Notes: generated from the sequence alone by a model not told the origin. 64,000 nucleotides of DNA from an uncultured Collinsella sp. (GCA_900541645.1 UQKQ01000005.1:1-64000); one strand, 5' to 3'; shown: positions 25,168 through 34,140, numbered from the stretch's first letter. Translations and numbers: made by a program.

Positions 25168-25854
25168 CTACCTCCTTTGGTTGATGAGGCCCTCGATAAT
25201 GCGGACGACCTCGTCGATGGTATGGGCGGTGGAGTCGACGTGCACGGCGTCCTCGGCGGGAACGAGCGGCGCGACCTCGCGGCTGCTGTCGAGTTTATCG
25301 CGCTGTTTGAGGGCGTCGAGGGTCTCGTCGACCTCGGCCTCGAGCTGCTCGGTGGTGAGCGGCTGGGCGTCGTTCTGGTGGCGCTGCAGCACGCGGCGGC
25401 GGGCGCGCTCGCGCGGGCCAGCGGTCAGGAAGACCTTGACTTGCGCGTTGGGGAACACGACGGTTCCGATGTCGCGACCCTCGGCCACGATATCGCGGTC
25501 CTCTGCGGCGCGGCGCTGATGGATGAGCATGGCCGCGCGCACGCCCGGGTAGGCCGAGACCTTGGACACGTTGGCGTCGACCTGCGGGGTGCGAATGGCA
25601 GCCGAGGCGTCCTTGCCGTCAATGGTCAGGCGCGTGTCTTCGCCAGTTCCGTTGGTAAAGCGGATTTCGATCTGCTCGGCGAGGGCGTCGATGGCCGCCT
25701 CGTCGTCCAGGTCGATGCCGCGGTCGAGCGCGGCGAACGTGACGGCGCGATACATGGCTCCCGTATCGAGCTTGTTAAAGCCCAGCTGGCGGGCGATCTC
25801 CTTGGCGATGGTGGACTTGCCGGAACCGGCGGGGCCGTCGATGGCGACGATCAT
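25168..25854 (-). CDS. cmk: Cytidylate kinase
   Basis: A 228-residue nucleotide kinase that phosphorylates CMP and dCMP. The P-loop is IDGPAGSGKSTIAKEIA at residues 5-21. The conserved LDTGAMYRAVT, the EGRDIGTVVFP segment, and the lid Arg block RERARRR follow. Length fits the bacterial family. It lies in the rluB-cmk-plsC order often found with der in Gram-positives and actinobacteria. Ribosome site AGGAAGC before the ATG. Confidence 0.95.
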   Translation of the reverse strand: MIVAIDGPAGSGKSTIAKEIARQLGFNKLDTGAMYRAVTFAALDRGIDLDDEAAIDALAEQIEIRFTNGTGEDTRLTIDGKDASAAIRTPQVDANVSKVSAYPGVRAAMLIHQRRAAEDRDIVAEGRDIGTVVFPNAQVKVFLTAGPRERARRRVLQRHQNDAQPLTTEQLEAEVDETLDALKQRDKLDSSREVAPLVPAEDAVHVDSTAHTIDEVVRIIEGLINQRR

Positions 25855-25920
25855 GCAATGCTTCCTTTCGGTGGTTGACGTGCTGGTATGGTTCGCGGGC
25901 GTTGGGGCGCGGCGGGTTGC

Positions 25921-26850
25921 CTAGCCTGTGTAGCGCTCGCGGTAGGTGTTGCGCTTGGGTGCGGAGCCGTGGCTGCCGTGGTGACGCGTGCGGCTGGCGG
26001 GCGTGTCTTGGGGCTTGCCGCCGTTGCGCTTGGCGCTCGCCTGCTTGGGCGGGATGCCGCCGCTTTTAAGGATCTGCACCTCGCGGTCGGTGAGCTCGCG
26101 CCACGAGCCCTTGGCCACGCCCTCGAGCTCAAGGCCGGCAAAGTTGCAGCGGTGCAGGCGGATCACAGGATGGTGAATCTTGCCCAGCATGCGCTTGACC
26201 TGGTTTTTACGACCCTCGCGGATGATGACCTCCACGGCGGTGGTGCCGGGTTTGACGCCCTGGGGAGCTACGGCCTCGGCCTCGCGCGCGTTGATGACGC
26301 GGCAGATCGCCGGCTGGCACAGGCCGTCGTCGAGCTCGATGCCGCTGCGGAGTGGTTCCAAGTCGCGGTCGGACAGCCGTCCGTCCACGAGCGCCTGGTA
26401 GGTCTTGTAGACGTGCTTGCTGGGGTGCAGCAGATCCTGCGACATGTCGCCGTCGGTGGTAAAGAGCAAAAGGCCCGTGGTGTCGCGGTCCAGGCGGCCC
26501 ACTGGAAACAGGCCCGGAAAGCGGTCGCGCGGGACCAGGTCGGCCACGCAAGGGCGCTCCTGCGGGTCGCTCATGGTGGTGAGGTAGCCGGTCGGCTTGT
26601 AGAGCATCAAGTACACGGCGCCCTGGTTGAGCTTGACGGGCATGCCGTCGACCTCGATGTGATCGTGGTCGACATCGACCTTGGTGCCCAGCTCGGTCGC
26701 GACCTCGCCGTTGACGGTCACGCGGCCGGCGGTCATTAGGTCCTCCGAGCCACGGCGGCTCGCCACGCCCGCGCGCGCCAAAAAGCGCTGCAGGCGCATG
26801 GTGTGCGGATAGACGGGCTGGGCGTCGGTGGCGGGTACTGCGTTACCCAT
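25921..26850 (-). CDS. rluB: 23S rRNA pseudouridine synthase, RluB family
   Basis: A 309-residue enzyme. The N-terminal S4 RNA-binding domain is MRLQRFLARAGVASRRG. The RluB/RsuA catalytic domain has the active Asp in GRLDRDTTGLLL, and LYKPTGYL and GRKNQVKRM. The C-terminus is a basic Arg/Lys/Gly tail of about 45 residues. ATG 26850 has AGGGGAG nearby. ATG 26886 (12 more residues, GGAGGA 6 bases upstream, overlapping scpB) is an alternative. It lies in the common scpA-scpB-rluB-cmk order. Confidence 0.9.
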   Translation of the reverse strand: MGNAVPATDAQPVYPHTMRLQRFLARAGVASRRGSEDLMTAGRVTVNGEVATELGTKVDVDHDHIEVDGMPVKLNQGAVYLMLYKPTGYLTTMSDPQERPCVADLVPRDRFPGLFPVGRLDRDTTGLLLFTTDGDMSQDLLHPSKHVYKTYQALVDGRLSDRDLEPLRSGIELDDGLCQPAICRVINAREAEAVAPQGVKPGTTAVEVIIREGRKNQVKRMLGKIHHPVIRLHRCNFAGLELEGVAKGSWRELTDREVQILKSGGIPPKQASAKRNGGKPQDTPASRTRHHGSHGSAPKRNTYRERYTG

Positions 26851-26872
26851 GGCGCGCGTCTCCCCTACTTCG

Positions 26873-27601
26873 TTAGTCCTCGTCATGCAAATCCTCCGAG
26901 GTCTCGTCGACGACCAGGGTTTCCAAGTCCTTGACTGCCTCAACATCTTCAACATCGGTATCGAGCAGTTCGCGCTCTTCGTCCAGGTCATCGGCCTGCT
27001 CCTCGAGCGTGGACTGAATGCTGCGGCCGCTCAGGCGCTCGCGGATAAACTGACGCGATTGCTCGTCGGGGGCAAACTGCTCCAGGTCGGGCAGGTCGCG
27101 GGTGGAGCGCAGACCGAACTTTTCCAAGAAGGCGTTGGTCGTGCCGTAGATGATGGCTTGACCTCGCTGGGGGTCGCGGCCGAGCTCGCGCACTAGACCT
27201 TTGTCGACGAGCGACGCGATGACGCCGTCGGAATTGACGCCGCGGATGCCCTTGACCACCTCGCGCGTCACAGGCTGGTGGTATGCGATGACGGCCAGGG
27301 TTTCGAGCGCCGCCTGGGACAGCTTTTGCGTGTCCCAGCTCAACACATAGGCCTCGACCACGTCGTGGTAAGCGGGGTGCGTGAACAGGCGCCAGCCGCC
27401 GGCGACCTCGCGCAGCTGAAAGCCACGGTTGGCCTCCTCGTACTCAACCTTGAGCTCGGCGAGCAGCGACGCGCACTCGCCGGGGGCGATATCCAGTGCG
27501 CCGGCCAGCGCGGGCGCACTCACCGGGTCGCTCGACACCAGCAGCAGCGCCTCGAGGGCGCCTTTGAGGCTGTTTGCCTCCAGCGTGGAAAGGGTTGACA
27601 T
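26873..27601 (-). CDS. scpB: Segregation and condensation protein B
   Basis: A 242-residue kleisin-associated protein. With ScpA and SMC it forms the bacterial condensin. Two winged-helix domains are visible: residues about 10-85 and 90-170, the latter with LETLAVIAYHQPVTR and IRGVNSDGVIASLVDKGLV, a clear ScpB signature. The C-terminal 60 residues are acidic (Glu/Asp-rich), longer than in many homologues. It follows scpA by 11 bp. Confidence 0.93.
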   Translation of the reverse strand: MSTLSTLEANSLKGALEALLLVSSDPVSAPALAGALDIAPGECASLLAELKVEYEEANRGFQLREVAGGWRLFTHPAYHDVVEAYVLSWDTQKLSQAALETLAVIAYHQPVTREVVKGIRGVNSDGVIASLVDKGLVRELGRDPQRGQAIIYGTTNAFLEKFGLRSTRDLPDLEQFAPDEQSRQFIRERLSGRSIQSTLEEQADDLDEERELLDTDVEDVEAVKDLETLVVDETSEDLHDED

Positions 27602-27612
27602 GGTTGCGGCTC

Positions 27613-28422
27613 CTATTCGGTGAGCTCGGGGCCCTCGCCGGGCACGTAGGCCTCGGCGCCCTCGACGCGGTTGATGCAGATGGTTCCAAAGATCTCGTCC
27701 TGGCTCAGCGTGAGCGAGCCGCGCTTGGCGAGCTCCAGCATGGCCAGAAAGGTGACGACGAGCTGCTCGGTGGTGGCATCGCCGTCCAGTAGCTCGCGGA
27801 AGGTGCAGGTTTGGTGCGCCATGGTAAAGCGGTCGACTGAGGCCACGGTCAGGTCGAGCGGCACGCGATGCGGCGCCACATGCTCGGCCTCCAGCAGGAA
27901 GGTCTGGCGCTTGCCGTCCAGGTCGGCACAGATGACGGCGAGACCGCGCAGCGTGATGCCGGCAAGGTAGTCGGGCATGAGGCCTAGGAACTCGGGGTCG
28001 GGGCCGGCTACGCGCGGATGCATGCGGCTTTCGGCCTGCATGCGCGCACCGAGGGCCGCAGCCGCGCCTTTAAACTGCTTGTAGGCGATCAGGCGCTGAA
28101 TCAGGACCTCGCGTAGGGCGTCCCCGTCGAGCGTGCTAAGTTCTTCGAGGTCATCGTCGATCTCGTCATCGTCATCGGCTTTGCGCGGGGCCTCCTGCGG
28201 CACCAACGAGGCGGCCTTGATGTCCAAAAGGGTTGCTGCGACCAGCAAAAAATCGCTCGCCACGTCCAGGTCCAGCGCCTCGATGCGCTCGGCTTCGGCA
28301 AGGTACTGCTCGGCCACCTCGCTGATGGAGATAGCGCTGATATCTACTTTTTGGCGGGTTACCAGCTGCAGCAGCAGGTCGAACGGTCCGCTGTAGACCT
28401 GCGTCGACACGCGATACGACAT
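27613..28422 (-). CDS. scpA: Segregation and condensation protein A
   Basis: A 269-residue kleisin of the SMC-ScpAB condensin. The N-terminus YSGPFDLLLQLVTRQKVDI and then SDFLLVAATLLDIKAASLVP match ScpA. The C-terminal winged helix that contacts the SMC head has VVTFLAMLELAKRGSLTLSQ. A middle acidic linker (KADDDDEIDDDLEE) is typical. AGGAGG lies before the ATG. An 84-bp gap separates it from the S2P protease gene upstream, containing two small G+C-rich hairpins but no T-run. Confidence 0.93.
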   Translation of the reverse strand: MSYRVSTQVYSGPFDLLLQLVTRQKVDISAISISEVAEQYLAEAERIEALDLDVASDFLLVAATLLDIKAASLVPQEAPRKADDDDEIDDDLEELSTLDGDALREVLIQRLIAYKQFKGAAAALGARMQAESRMHPRVAGPDPEFLGLMPDYLAGITLRGLAVICADLDGKRQTFLLEAEHVAPHRVPLDLTVASVDRFTMAHQTCTFRELLDGDATTEQLVVTFLAMLELAKRGSLTLSQDEIFGTICINRVEGAEAYVPGEGPELTE

Positions 28423-28506
28423 CTTCGACCTCCTTTGACGGCGCCTTCGCGGCGCGGTTTGGGTGCATGTTACGACCGTTTTGCACGGTCGACCTGTAAG
28501 TTTACC

Positions 28507-29190
28507 TTAGATGCCGGCGATTGCGAAGTTGAGCAGCCACTCGGCCAGCGGATACACGGTAACGTCGAAATAGCGGCCGATTACATCGATGCCGGTCCAC
28601 ATGGGCAGCAGATACAGAACTATGATGAGGATGGGCATGGCGTATTGCTGCAGGTGGTAGTAGTTGTTGAGCGCCTTGCCTTTGAGGAAGGGCACGATGA
28701 TCGACGAACCGTCGAGTGGCGGGATCGGGATGAGGTTGAAGAACGCGAGTGACAGGTTGACCACGATAAAGGTGGCGCCGAAGTTCATGATCTGTGATGC
28801 TACGGCAAAGGACATGCTGGTGTAGAGGTTGCCGTACGTTGCGTGCATGAGGGCGGCCGCGAGGCACGCGAGTGCGATGTTCGATGCGGGGCCGGCCGCA
28901 CTCACCAGGACCTCGTCAAGCTTGGGGTGCTTGAGGTTGTTGAGGTAGACCGGCACGGGCTTGGCGAAGGCGAACACGGGACCGCCGGCCGCGAGCATGA
29001 GCAGCGGCAGGATGATGGTGCCAAACGGGTCGATATGGTTAAGCGGGTTGAGCGACACGCGGCCGCGCGAACGGGCCGTCTTGTCGCCGAGCGCCCAGGC
29101 CGCGGCGGCGTGTGCGCTCTCGTGGATCACGATGCCCACGATGACGGCGACGGCGCTGGCGAGCAGGTTCATGATGTAGCTACTGGACAT
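28507..29190 (-). CDS. Site-2 protease family (M50) membrane metalloprotease
   Basis: A 227-residue polytopic membrane protein of the S2P/M50 family (short, no PDZ). The zinc motif HExxH is HESAH in IVIHESAHAAAAW at about residue 23. The second ligand motif is NLIPIPPLDGSSI. NPLNHIDPFGTIILPL is the usual loop after the first motif. It is likely an intramembrane protease, with an unknown substrate. It is placed directly upstream of scpA, a frequent arrangement in Firmicutes and Actinobacteria. Confidence 0.9.
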   Translation of the reverse strand: MSSSYIMNLLASAVAVIVGIVIHESAHAAAAWALGDKTARSRGRVSLNPLNHIDPFGTIILPLLMLAAGGPVFAFAKPVPVYLNNLKHPKLDEVLVSAAGPASNIALACLAAALMHATYGNLYTSMSFAVASQIMNFGATFIVVNLSLAFFNLIPIPPLDGSSIIVPFLKGKALNNYYHLQQYAMPILIIVLYLLPMWTGIDVIGRYFDVTVYPLAEWLLNFAIAGI

Positions 29191-29199
29191 GGCGCTCCT

Positions 29200-29496
29200 C
29201 TAGCGGACGCGACGCGAGGCGCGCGTGAGCAGGTAGTCGATCACAAACAGGATCACGGCGACGATGGCGTAATCCAAGCGGAACACACCGCCAAAGGGCG
29301 ACGTGATGACGCCGTAGCCGGCGATGGCGCTCGGCAGGGCGCGCGAAAGCTCGACGACAAAGCCCACGATCTGCAGCTTGGCGGTGAGGCCGCTAAAACA
29401 CAGCAGCACGGTCATCGCGCTCATAAAAATGCCGCAGATGCGACAGGCGATGGCGATGATGCTCATCGCCACGGCAGCGGCCTTACGAGAGTTCAC
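29200..29496 (-). CDS. Small membrane protein of unknown function
   Basis: A 98-residue protein with two or three hydrophobic segments ([21 protein letters not shown], then [19 protein letters not shown]) and an Arg-rich C-terminus. I do not recognise the family. The GTG at 29496 is chosen: GAGGAG lies 7 bases upstream, and the frame before it is a shadow of the ABC-F gene. It overlaps the ABC-F stop by 14 bases and is followed 9 bp later by the S2P gene, so it is co-expressed with both. Confidence 0.7.
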   Translation of the reverse strand: MNSRKAAAVAMSIIAIACRICGIFMSAMTVLLCFSGLTAKLQIVGFVVELSRALPSAIAGYGVITSPFGGVFRLDYAIVAVILFVIDYLLTRASRRVR

Positions 29497-31516
29497 GCGC
29501 GGTCTCCTCTTCGATCTGGGTGGAAAGCTCCAGCCATTCGTCCTCGAGCTTGGGTAGCTCTTGCTTAAGGCCGTTATATTCCCCCAGCGCGGCGTTGAAC
29601 TTGTCTTGATCGGCATAAAGCTCTTCGCTTGCCATCAATTCCATAAGCTCGTCATAGCGGGCACGCTTTTTGTCGAGCTCCGTCTCGATCTTCTTGAGCT
29701 GGTTGCGCACGCCCTTGAGCTTTTTATTGAGCGCGGCGCGGGCTTGGGCCTCGGCGCGCTTTTGCTCCTTGGTCTTTTTGCCCTCGGCAGGCTTAGGCGC
29801 CGCGGCGGGGGTGTCGGCCTGGGCGGCGCTTGCCTTGGCGGACTTGGTCGTGGCCGGCGCGCTCTCCGTGGACGCCTCGGCGGCGGCGCGGGCTGCGAGG
29901 TCCTCGCGCTTGTAGAGGTAGTAGTCGTAGTCGCCGTCGTAGACCGTGACTTGTCCGTCGCGGATGTCGATGACGCGGTTGGCCACGGCGCGTACCAGGT
30001 GCTCGTCGTGGCTGATTAGCACGATGGTACCGGGGAAGTTTTGCAGGGCGTTCTCGAGCATGTCCACCGAGTCGATGTCCAGGTGGTTGGTGGGCTCGTC
30101 CAGGCACAGGAGCGCCTCGGGGGCCACGAGCATCTTTGCCAGGGCCAGACGCGCCTTTTCACCGCCGGAGAGGACGCGTACCTGCTTTTCGATTGCGTCG
30201 TTGTCGCTAAACAGGAAGGCACCCAGCAGGCTGCGCTGCTGCGGCACGGTCCACTTGGGCGTGACGGTGTCGATCTCTTGCAGGACGGTGTTGGACTCGG
30301 TCATGCCCTCGAGCGCGTGCTGGGCATAGTAGGCGACGCCGACGTTGGTGCCCAGATCGCGGGTGCCGGTGGTGGGCGGCTCCAGGCCGGCGAGGATCTT
30401 CATGAGCGTGGACTTGCCGGCGCCGTTGGGGCCGACGAGCGCCACGTGCTCGCCGCGGTAGAGCTTGAGGTCGATATCGCTGTAGATGTGCTTGTCGCCG
30501 TAGGACTTGGACACGCCCTCGAGGCCCACGACCATGTCGCCGGAGCGCGGCGGGTCGGGGAACTTAAAGTCGATGTGCTTGTGGCCCTCGGGCAGGATGA
30601 CGAGCTCCTTTTTGATCTGCTCGATCTTGCGGATGCGCTCCTGCGCCTGGGCGGCCTTGGTGGGCTTATAGCGGAACTTGTCTACGAAGACCTGCATGTG
30701 GGCGATGTCGCGCTCCTGGGCGGCACGCTTTGCGCGCATCTGCTCCAGGTTGTCCTCGCGCTGCTTGAGGTAGCTGCTGTAGTTGCCGGTGTAGGTGGTT
30801 ACGCGGCGGTTCTCGAGCGCGGCGACGTGGTCGACGCAGGCGTCCATAAACGCGCGGTCGTGGCTGACGATGAGCACAGCGCCGTCATAGTTGGCGATAA
30901 AGCCGCGCAGCCACTGGACGCTCTCGAGGTCCAGGTGGTTGGTGGGCTCGTCCAGAAGCAGCAAGTCGGGGTGACGCAGGAAGAGCTTGGCAAGCGCGAT
31001 GCGCATCTGCCAGCCGCCCGAGAACTCGGAGCACGGGCGCTCAAAGTCGGTGACCTTAAAGCCCAGGCCGGACAGGATCTTGCGGGCGTTGCTCTCGAGT
31101 TCGTAGCCGCCCAGGTGCTCAAAGCGGTCCTGGACCTGGCCGTACTCGTTAAGGAGCGCGTCGACGTCCTTGCCCTGCTCGGAGAGCTCGGTGATTTGGG
31201 CCTGCAGTTCGTTGGCGCGCTCGCCCATGCGGCGGATTTCCTTGGCGGCGGCCATGACCTCGGCAAGGATGGTGGTGTCCTTGTGCTCTAGGTTGGTTTC
31301 CTGCTCTAGGTAGCCCATCTGGCAGTCTTTGGCATACTGGACCTGGCCGGCGTCGGGGCTGTCGATGCCCATGATGATTTTGAGCATGGTGGTTTTGCCG
31401 GCGCCGTTGGGCCCAACGAGCGCAAAGCGCTCGCCGGGGTTGATCTGGAAGGACGCGCCGCTAAAGAGGACGCGCGCGCCGAAGCTTTTTTCGATCTTGT
31501 CGACCAGGAGGATCAT
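29483..31516 (-). CDS. ABC-F family ATPase
   Basis: A 677-residue soluble protein with two ABC domains and no membrane part, of the class acting on ribosomes (YdiF/YkpA/Uup-like). Domain 1 has GPNGAGKTT, signature [10 protein letters not shown] and DEPTNHLD. Domain 2 has GPNGAGKST, signature LSGGEKARL and DEPTNHLD. A charged linker of about 80 residues joins them. The C-terminal tail is an Ala/Lys-rich stretch followed by a coiled coil (res about 590-677), as in Uup. Antibiotic-resistance function is not indicated by the linker. It is first in the long minus-strand run; the tRNA-Ala terminator lies just upstream. Confidence 0.9.
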   Translation of the reverse strand: MILLVDKIEKSFGARVLFSGASFQINPGERFALVGPNGAGKTTMLKIIMGIDSPDAGQVQYAKDCQMGYLEQETNLEHKDTTILAEVMAAAKEIRRMGERANELQAQITELSEQGKDVDALLNEYGQVQDRFEHLGGYELESNARKILSGLGFKVTDFERPCSEFSGGWQMRIALAKLFLRHPDLLLLDEPTNHLDLESVQWLRGFIANYDGAVLIVSHDRAFMDACVDHVAALENRRVTTYTGNYSSYLKQREDNLEQMRAKRAAQERDIAHMQVFVDKFRYKPTKAAQAQERIRKIEQIKKELVILPEGHKHIDFKFPDPPRSGDMVVGLEGVSKSYGDKHIYSDIDLKLYRGEHVALVGPNGAGKSTLMKILAGLEPPTTGTRDLGTNVGVAYYAQHALEGMTESNTVLQEIDTVTPKWTVPQQRSLLGAFLFSDNDAIEKQVRVLSGGEKARLALAKMLVAPEALLCLDEPTNHLDIDSVDMLENALQNFPGTIVLISHDEHLVRAVANRVIDIRDGQVTVYDGDYDYYLYKREDLAARAAAEASTESAPATTKSAKASAAQADTPAAAPKPAEGKKTKEQKRAEAQARAALNKKLKGVRNQLKKIETELDKKRARYDELMELMASEELYADQDKFNAALGEYNGLKQELPKLEDEWLELSTQIEEETARELS

Positions 31517-31545
31517 GGTGCCGCCTTTGACCTTGTGTGCCTATA

Positions 31546-31576
31546 TGAAAAAAGGCCCCAACTTGCGTTGGAGCCT
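31546..31576 (-). terminator. Terminator of the first tRNA-Ala
   Basis: Minus-strand stem (31576-31567 with 31562-31553, AGGCTCCAAC, one mismatch) followed by TTTTTT. It lies 15 bp past the tRNA end. Confidence 0.85.
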
Positions 31577-31591
31577 CATTCAATGCTCGGG

Positions 31592-31664
31592 TGGAGACGA
31601 GGGGGATCGAACCCCTGACCTCTTGACTGCCAGTCAAGCGCTCTCCCAGCTGAGCTACGCCCCC
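31592..31664 (-). tRNA. tRNA-Ala(GGC), copy 1
   Basis: 73 nt without encoded CCA. The acceptor GGGGGCG pairs with CGTCTCC and includes the G3-U70 pair that identifies tRNA-Ala. The anticodon loop CTGGCAG gives GGC. D arm GCTC...GAGC and T arm AGGGGTTCGATCCCCCT are complete. Confidence 0.95.
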
Positions 31665-31676
31665 GTGCGAAGAAGT

Positions 31677-31705
31677 ACTATACGGGAACTCGGACCACGA
31701 TGCAA
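31677..31705 (-). promoter_or_regulatory. Promoter of tRNA-Ala copy 1
   Basis: On the minus strand TTGCAT (31705-31700), 17 bp spacer, TATAGT (31682-31677), 12 bp before the mature 5' end. All three tRNA-Ala copies here share this architecture. Confidence 0.8.
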
Positions 31706-31906
31706 GGATATTTTTGGAAAAATTTTCGCGAGTGTCGGCGCGCACGGGACCGCGCCAGCCCGCGGGGCGCCTGGCCCCCGCACAGCCCGTACGCCGGCCG
31801 ACTTGGCGCGTGGAACACGACGCGCCCCGTTCAACAGGGTTTTCCGTGCGCCGCCAGTCCCATTATCGGGTCCGATTGCGAAGCGCCCCTCCCCAGCGCC
31901 TCAGAA

Positions 31907-32050
31907 CCATGCCGGTTTACTACGATAAATCAGGAATGTCCAACCACGCACGCCTTTTCGTGCAACCGGCGGGCTACCTACCTGCGGTTTTGCAAACGGA
32001 GAACACACGGTGCTCGGGGGTCGCCGATTCGTCGTAGTAAACCGGCATGG
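31907..32050. repeat. 144-bp structured repeat, copy 1
   Basis: Perfect 19-bp terminal inverted repeats (31907-31925 with 32032-32050, CCATGCCGGTTTACTACGA). The interior contains CTACCTGCGGTTTT, shared with copy 2 at 32771-32912. There is no open frame of note. The 200 bp on its left (31706-31906) is very G+C-rich with small hairpins but no gene. The element is a MITE-like palindrome or a structured RNA. Confidence 0.7.
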
Positions 32051-32282
32051 TTTTGAAATGGCATCAGGTTGATTTCACGCAAAAGTGTGTTGGAGCCCTG
32101 AATTAAAGGCCTTAAATTTTTTAGATCGCGTCTTTTCTGCGACGCGCCTAGAATTGCTGTTGATTAGCATCGGGCTTGATCTTGCGTTGTGCGACTTGCT
32201 CGTGCATGGTAGTATTTCACGTCGTGAAGCGAAGAAATTAGGTCTGAGTTGCCTTTGTTAGAATTGCATTCACTGTTCATAA
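32051..32282. other. Intergenic, leader of the CAT tRNA
   Basis: No gene seen. A TAGAAT box lies about 20 bp before the tRNA 5' end (near 32258) and is a likely -10. The -35 is not clear. Confidence 0.3.
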
Positions 32283-32358
32283 GGGCTCTTGGCGCAACGG
32301 TTAGCGCAGGGGACTCATAATCCCTGGGTTCTGGGTTCGAATCCCGGAGGGCCCACCA
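32283..32358 (+). tRNA. tRNA with CAT anticodon (elongator Met or Ile2)
   Basis: 76 nt with encoded CCA. The acceptor GGGCTCT pairs with the 3' side ending GGGCCC, so position 1-72 is paired and it is not the initiator. The anticodon loop CTCATAA gives CAT. If C34 is converted to lysidine by TilS it would be Ile2 (AUA), otherwise Met. Sequence alone does not settle this. Confidence 0.9.
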
Positions 32359-32368
32359 GAGAGTTTTA

Positions 32369-32396
32369 AGGCCGGGCGTTACGCCTGGCCTCTTTG
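32369..32396 (+). terminator. Terminator of the CAT tRNA
   Basis: Stem 32369-32378 with 32382-32391 (AGGCCGGGCG, one G-T pair), TTA loop, then CTTTGTT. Confidence 0.8.
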
Positions 32397-32521
32397 TTAT
32401 TGGTGCTGCGGACTAGCTTTGCCATCCACAGACGTAAAGTTATTAACATTCATATTCATGATTAACAATGGATATGTAGCCAAGATGCTGCCCAGCCAAC
32501 AGATGTGTAAATCGATTAATA

Positions 32522-32552
32522 TGAAAATAGGCCCCAACTTGCGTTGGAGCCT
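32522..32552 (-). terminator. Terminator of tRNA-Ala copy 2
   Basis: Same stem as at 31546-31576 (32552-32543 with 32538-32529), with TATTTT instead of TTTTTT after it on the minus strand. Part of the duplicated unit. Confidence 0.75.
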
Positions 32553-32567
32553 CATTCAATGCTCGGG

Positions 32568-32640
32568 TGGAGACGAGGGGGATCGAACCCCTGACCTCTT
32601 GACTGCCAGTCAAGCGCTCTCCCAGCTGAGCTACGCCCCC
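32568..32640 (-). tRNA. tRNA-Ala(GGC), copy 2
   Basis: Identical to copy 1 across the mature tRNA, including G3-U70 and anticodon GGC. No encoded CCA. The flanks (terminator, 12-bp 5' spacer, promoter) are also nearly identical to copy 1. Confidence 0.95.
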
Positions 32641-32652
32641 GTGCGAAGAAGT

Positions 32653-32681
32653 ACTATACGGGAACTTCGACGGCGATGCAA
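32653..32681 (-). promoter_or_regulatory. Promoter of tRNA-Ala copy 2
   Basis: TTGCAT (32681-32676), 17 bp, TATAGT (32658-32653) on the minus strand. Confidence 0.8.
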
Positions 32682-32770
32682 GGACAATTTTGAACAATTT
32701 TGCGGCGCGTGGAACGGGTGTGGGGCCGAAAGGACCCACGATGCCCGATCCATCCTGTCGTTTCAAAAAC

Positions 32771-32912
32771 AGACCGGTTTACTACGCTAATTCCCGGATT
32801 TCCGACCTCTCGCTTACTTTCGCATAACGGGCAGGTGATCTACCTGCGGTTTTACGAGCGGCGAATTCGGTGTGCTCAGCCACCCTCAATCCAACGTAGT
32901 AAACCGGCATGG
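32771..32912. repeat. Structured repeat, copy 2 (diverged)
   Basis: About 142 bp with terminal inverted repeats CCGGTTTACTACG (32774-32786) and its complement (32895-32907), followed by GGCATGGTTTT as in copy 1. It shares the internal CTACCTGCGGTTTT but is otherwise diverged. As with copy 1, it lies just upstream of a tRNA-Ala promoter. Confidence 0.65.
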
Positions 32913-32975
32913 TTTTAAAGTGGCACTTAATTACTAACAGAATATAAAGTATTAAAATTGCTCACATTGAAATTC

Positions 32976-34130
32976 TTACTTACCAATACCAAGCCAATTG
33001 CACAGAACGTTGGCCCGCAATCTGGTCTCAGCGCATCTCATCGCCTCGGTTTTTGGTTTGTAGCACAGCTCCAATCGCTCACACACACTGTGAATGATGG
33101 CATCAAGCTGATCGTGATCATTGAGCATGTCATGGGTTACAAGAAATACGTCGTATCCCATGCTTTGCAATGCTGTCATTCGGGTGGCATCGTGGTCAAG
33201 CACAGCGCCCGATCCATGAATAACCTCACCTTGAAGTTCGATAATCACGGCCTTCATTGTTATCGGGTTTACGATGACGATATCGCCGTAACAGATTTTC
33301 TGACCTGCGATTTTCCGAGCTGAATTCGACAGCGGTGTTAGGTCGTTGACGAATATGTTTTTAAACTCCGCTCCGCCGGCACGCCTCGGATGACTTAGCA
33401 ACATGATTCCAGCAACTTCTAGCGGGGATGCAGCAATACCCATTACCTGCTGTGCGGCTTCGCAGAATTGCTTTCCCCACATCTCGCCCTTAACCTTCGC
33501 CGCAAATCTATGTAATTCTTCTATTTCAATAAGAGGCTTTCTCATCCAAAGCGATGTGCCCTTTCCGTTAGTTTTATTTCCGGATCCGTCATCCCGCTGC
33601 CCACTTTGATCATGCTCGCTGTCCTTCTGGTGCACCCGAGCATAGACTCGCTTCCATGGGGCCTCGTCTTGGGTTTCGTCTAATTCAAACAGACTTTTTG
33701 TGGTGTAATGCTCTTCTTCTGATTTTGCCCGCTCAAGTGCCATGTCAACCGCGGGCGATGGTTTAAAAACCGAGAACCATCCGCAAAATTCGTACATAGC
33801 CAGAACCAGATCGCATGAAGAAACGCTTCGAGTCATGGTGAATAGCGTATTAAGAGGGTCTGTGACGCTAAAGCCCATGCCCGTGTCGATGGAAACCTTC
33901 TCCGTATAGGCGTTGTTCCATCGGATGGTCCGTCTTGTCTTGGAATGCAGGTTGCTTCGTGTTGATGCTGCTGTGATGACTGGCGTCTTGAGAACTTCGG
34001 TTACAAAAGGGGCTTGGGATAGAGCTCGCCAGCCATCTTCGGAGCTAGGTAAGCGCGGGTAGAGGTCGCGCACCTGCGGTGGGCAGCGCCAATAGCGGAA
34101 TGCAGTATTTGCGCAGACGATTTCGTCCAT
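32976..34130 (-). CDS. Hypothetical protein with DUF559/Vsr-like C-terminus
   Basis: A 384-residue protein of unknown function. The N-terminal motif AFRYWRCPPQVRDLYPRLP resembles a family with many paralogues in gut Coriobacteriia (from memory). The middle (about 165-200) is a hydrophilic, charged linker. The C-terminus has DIVIVNPITMKAVIIELQG, then HDATRMTALQSMGYDVFLV. This is the order seen in PD-(D/E)xK nuclease folds of the DUF559/Vsr type (acidic residue, E-x-Q, basic helix, GYxV strand). I infer a nuclease-like domain, but activity is unproven. It lies between tRNA genes on a minus-strand island, with no partner gene. Confidence 0.6.
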   Translation of the reverse strand: MDEIVCANTAFRYWRCPPQVRDLYPRLPSSEDGWRALSQAPFVTEVLKTPVITAASTRSNLHSKTRRTIRWNNAYTEKVSIDTGMGFSVTDPLNTLFTMTRSVSSCDLVLAMYEFCGWFSVFKPSPAVDMALERAKSEEEHYTTKSLFELDETQDEAPWKRVYARVHQKDSEHDQSGQRDDGSGNKTNGKGTSLWMRKPLIEIEELHRFAAKVKGEMWGKQFCEAAQQVMGIAASPLEVAGIMLLSHPRRAGGAEFKNIFVNDLTPLSNSARKIAGQKICYGDIVIVNPITMKAVIIELQGEVIHGSGAVLDHDATRMTALQSMGYDVFLVTHDMLNDHDQLDAIIHSVCERLELCYKPKTEAMRCAETRLRANVLCNWLGIGK

Positions 34131-34140
34131 TTGCGCCTCC

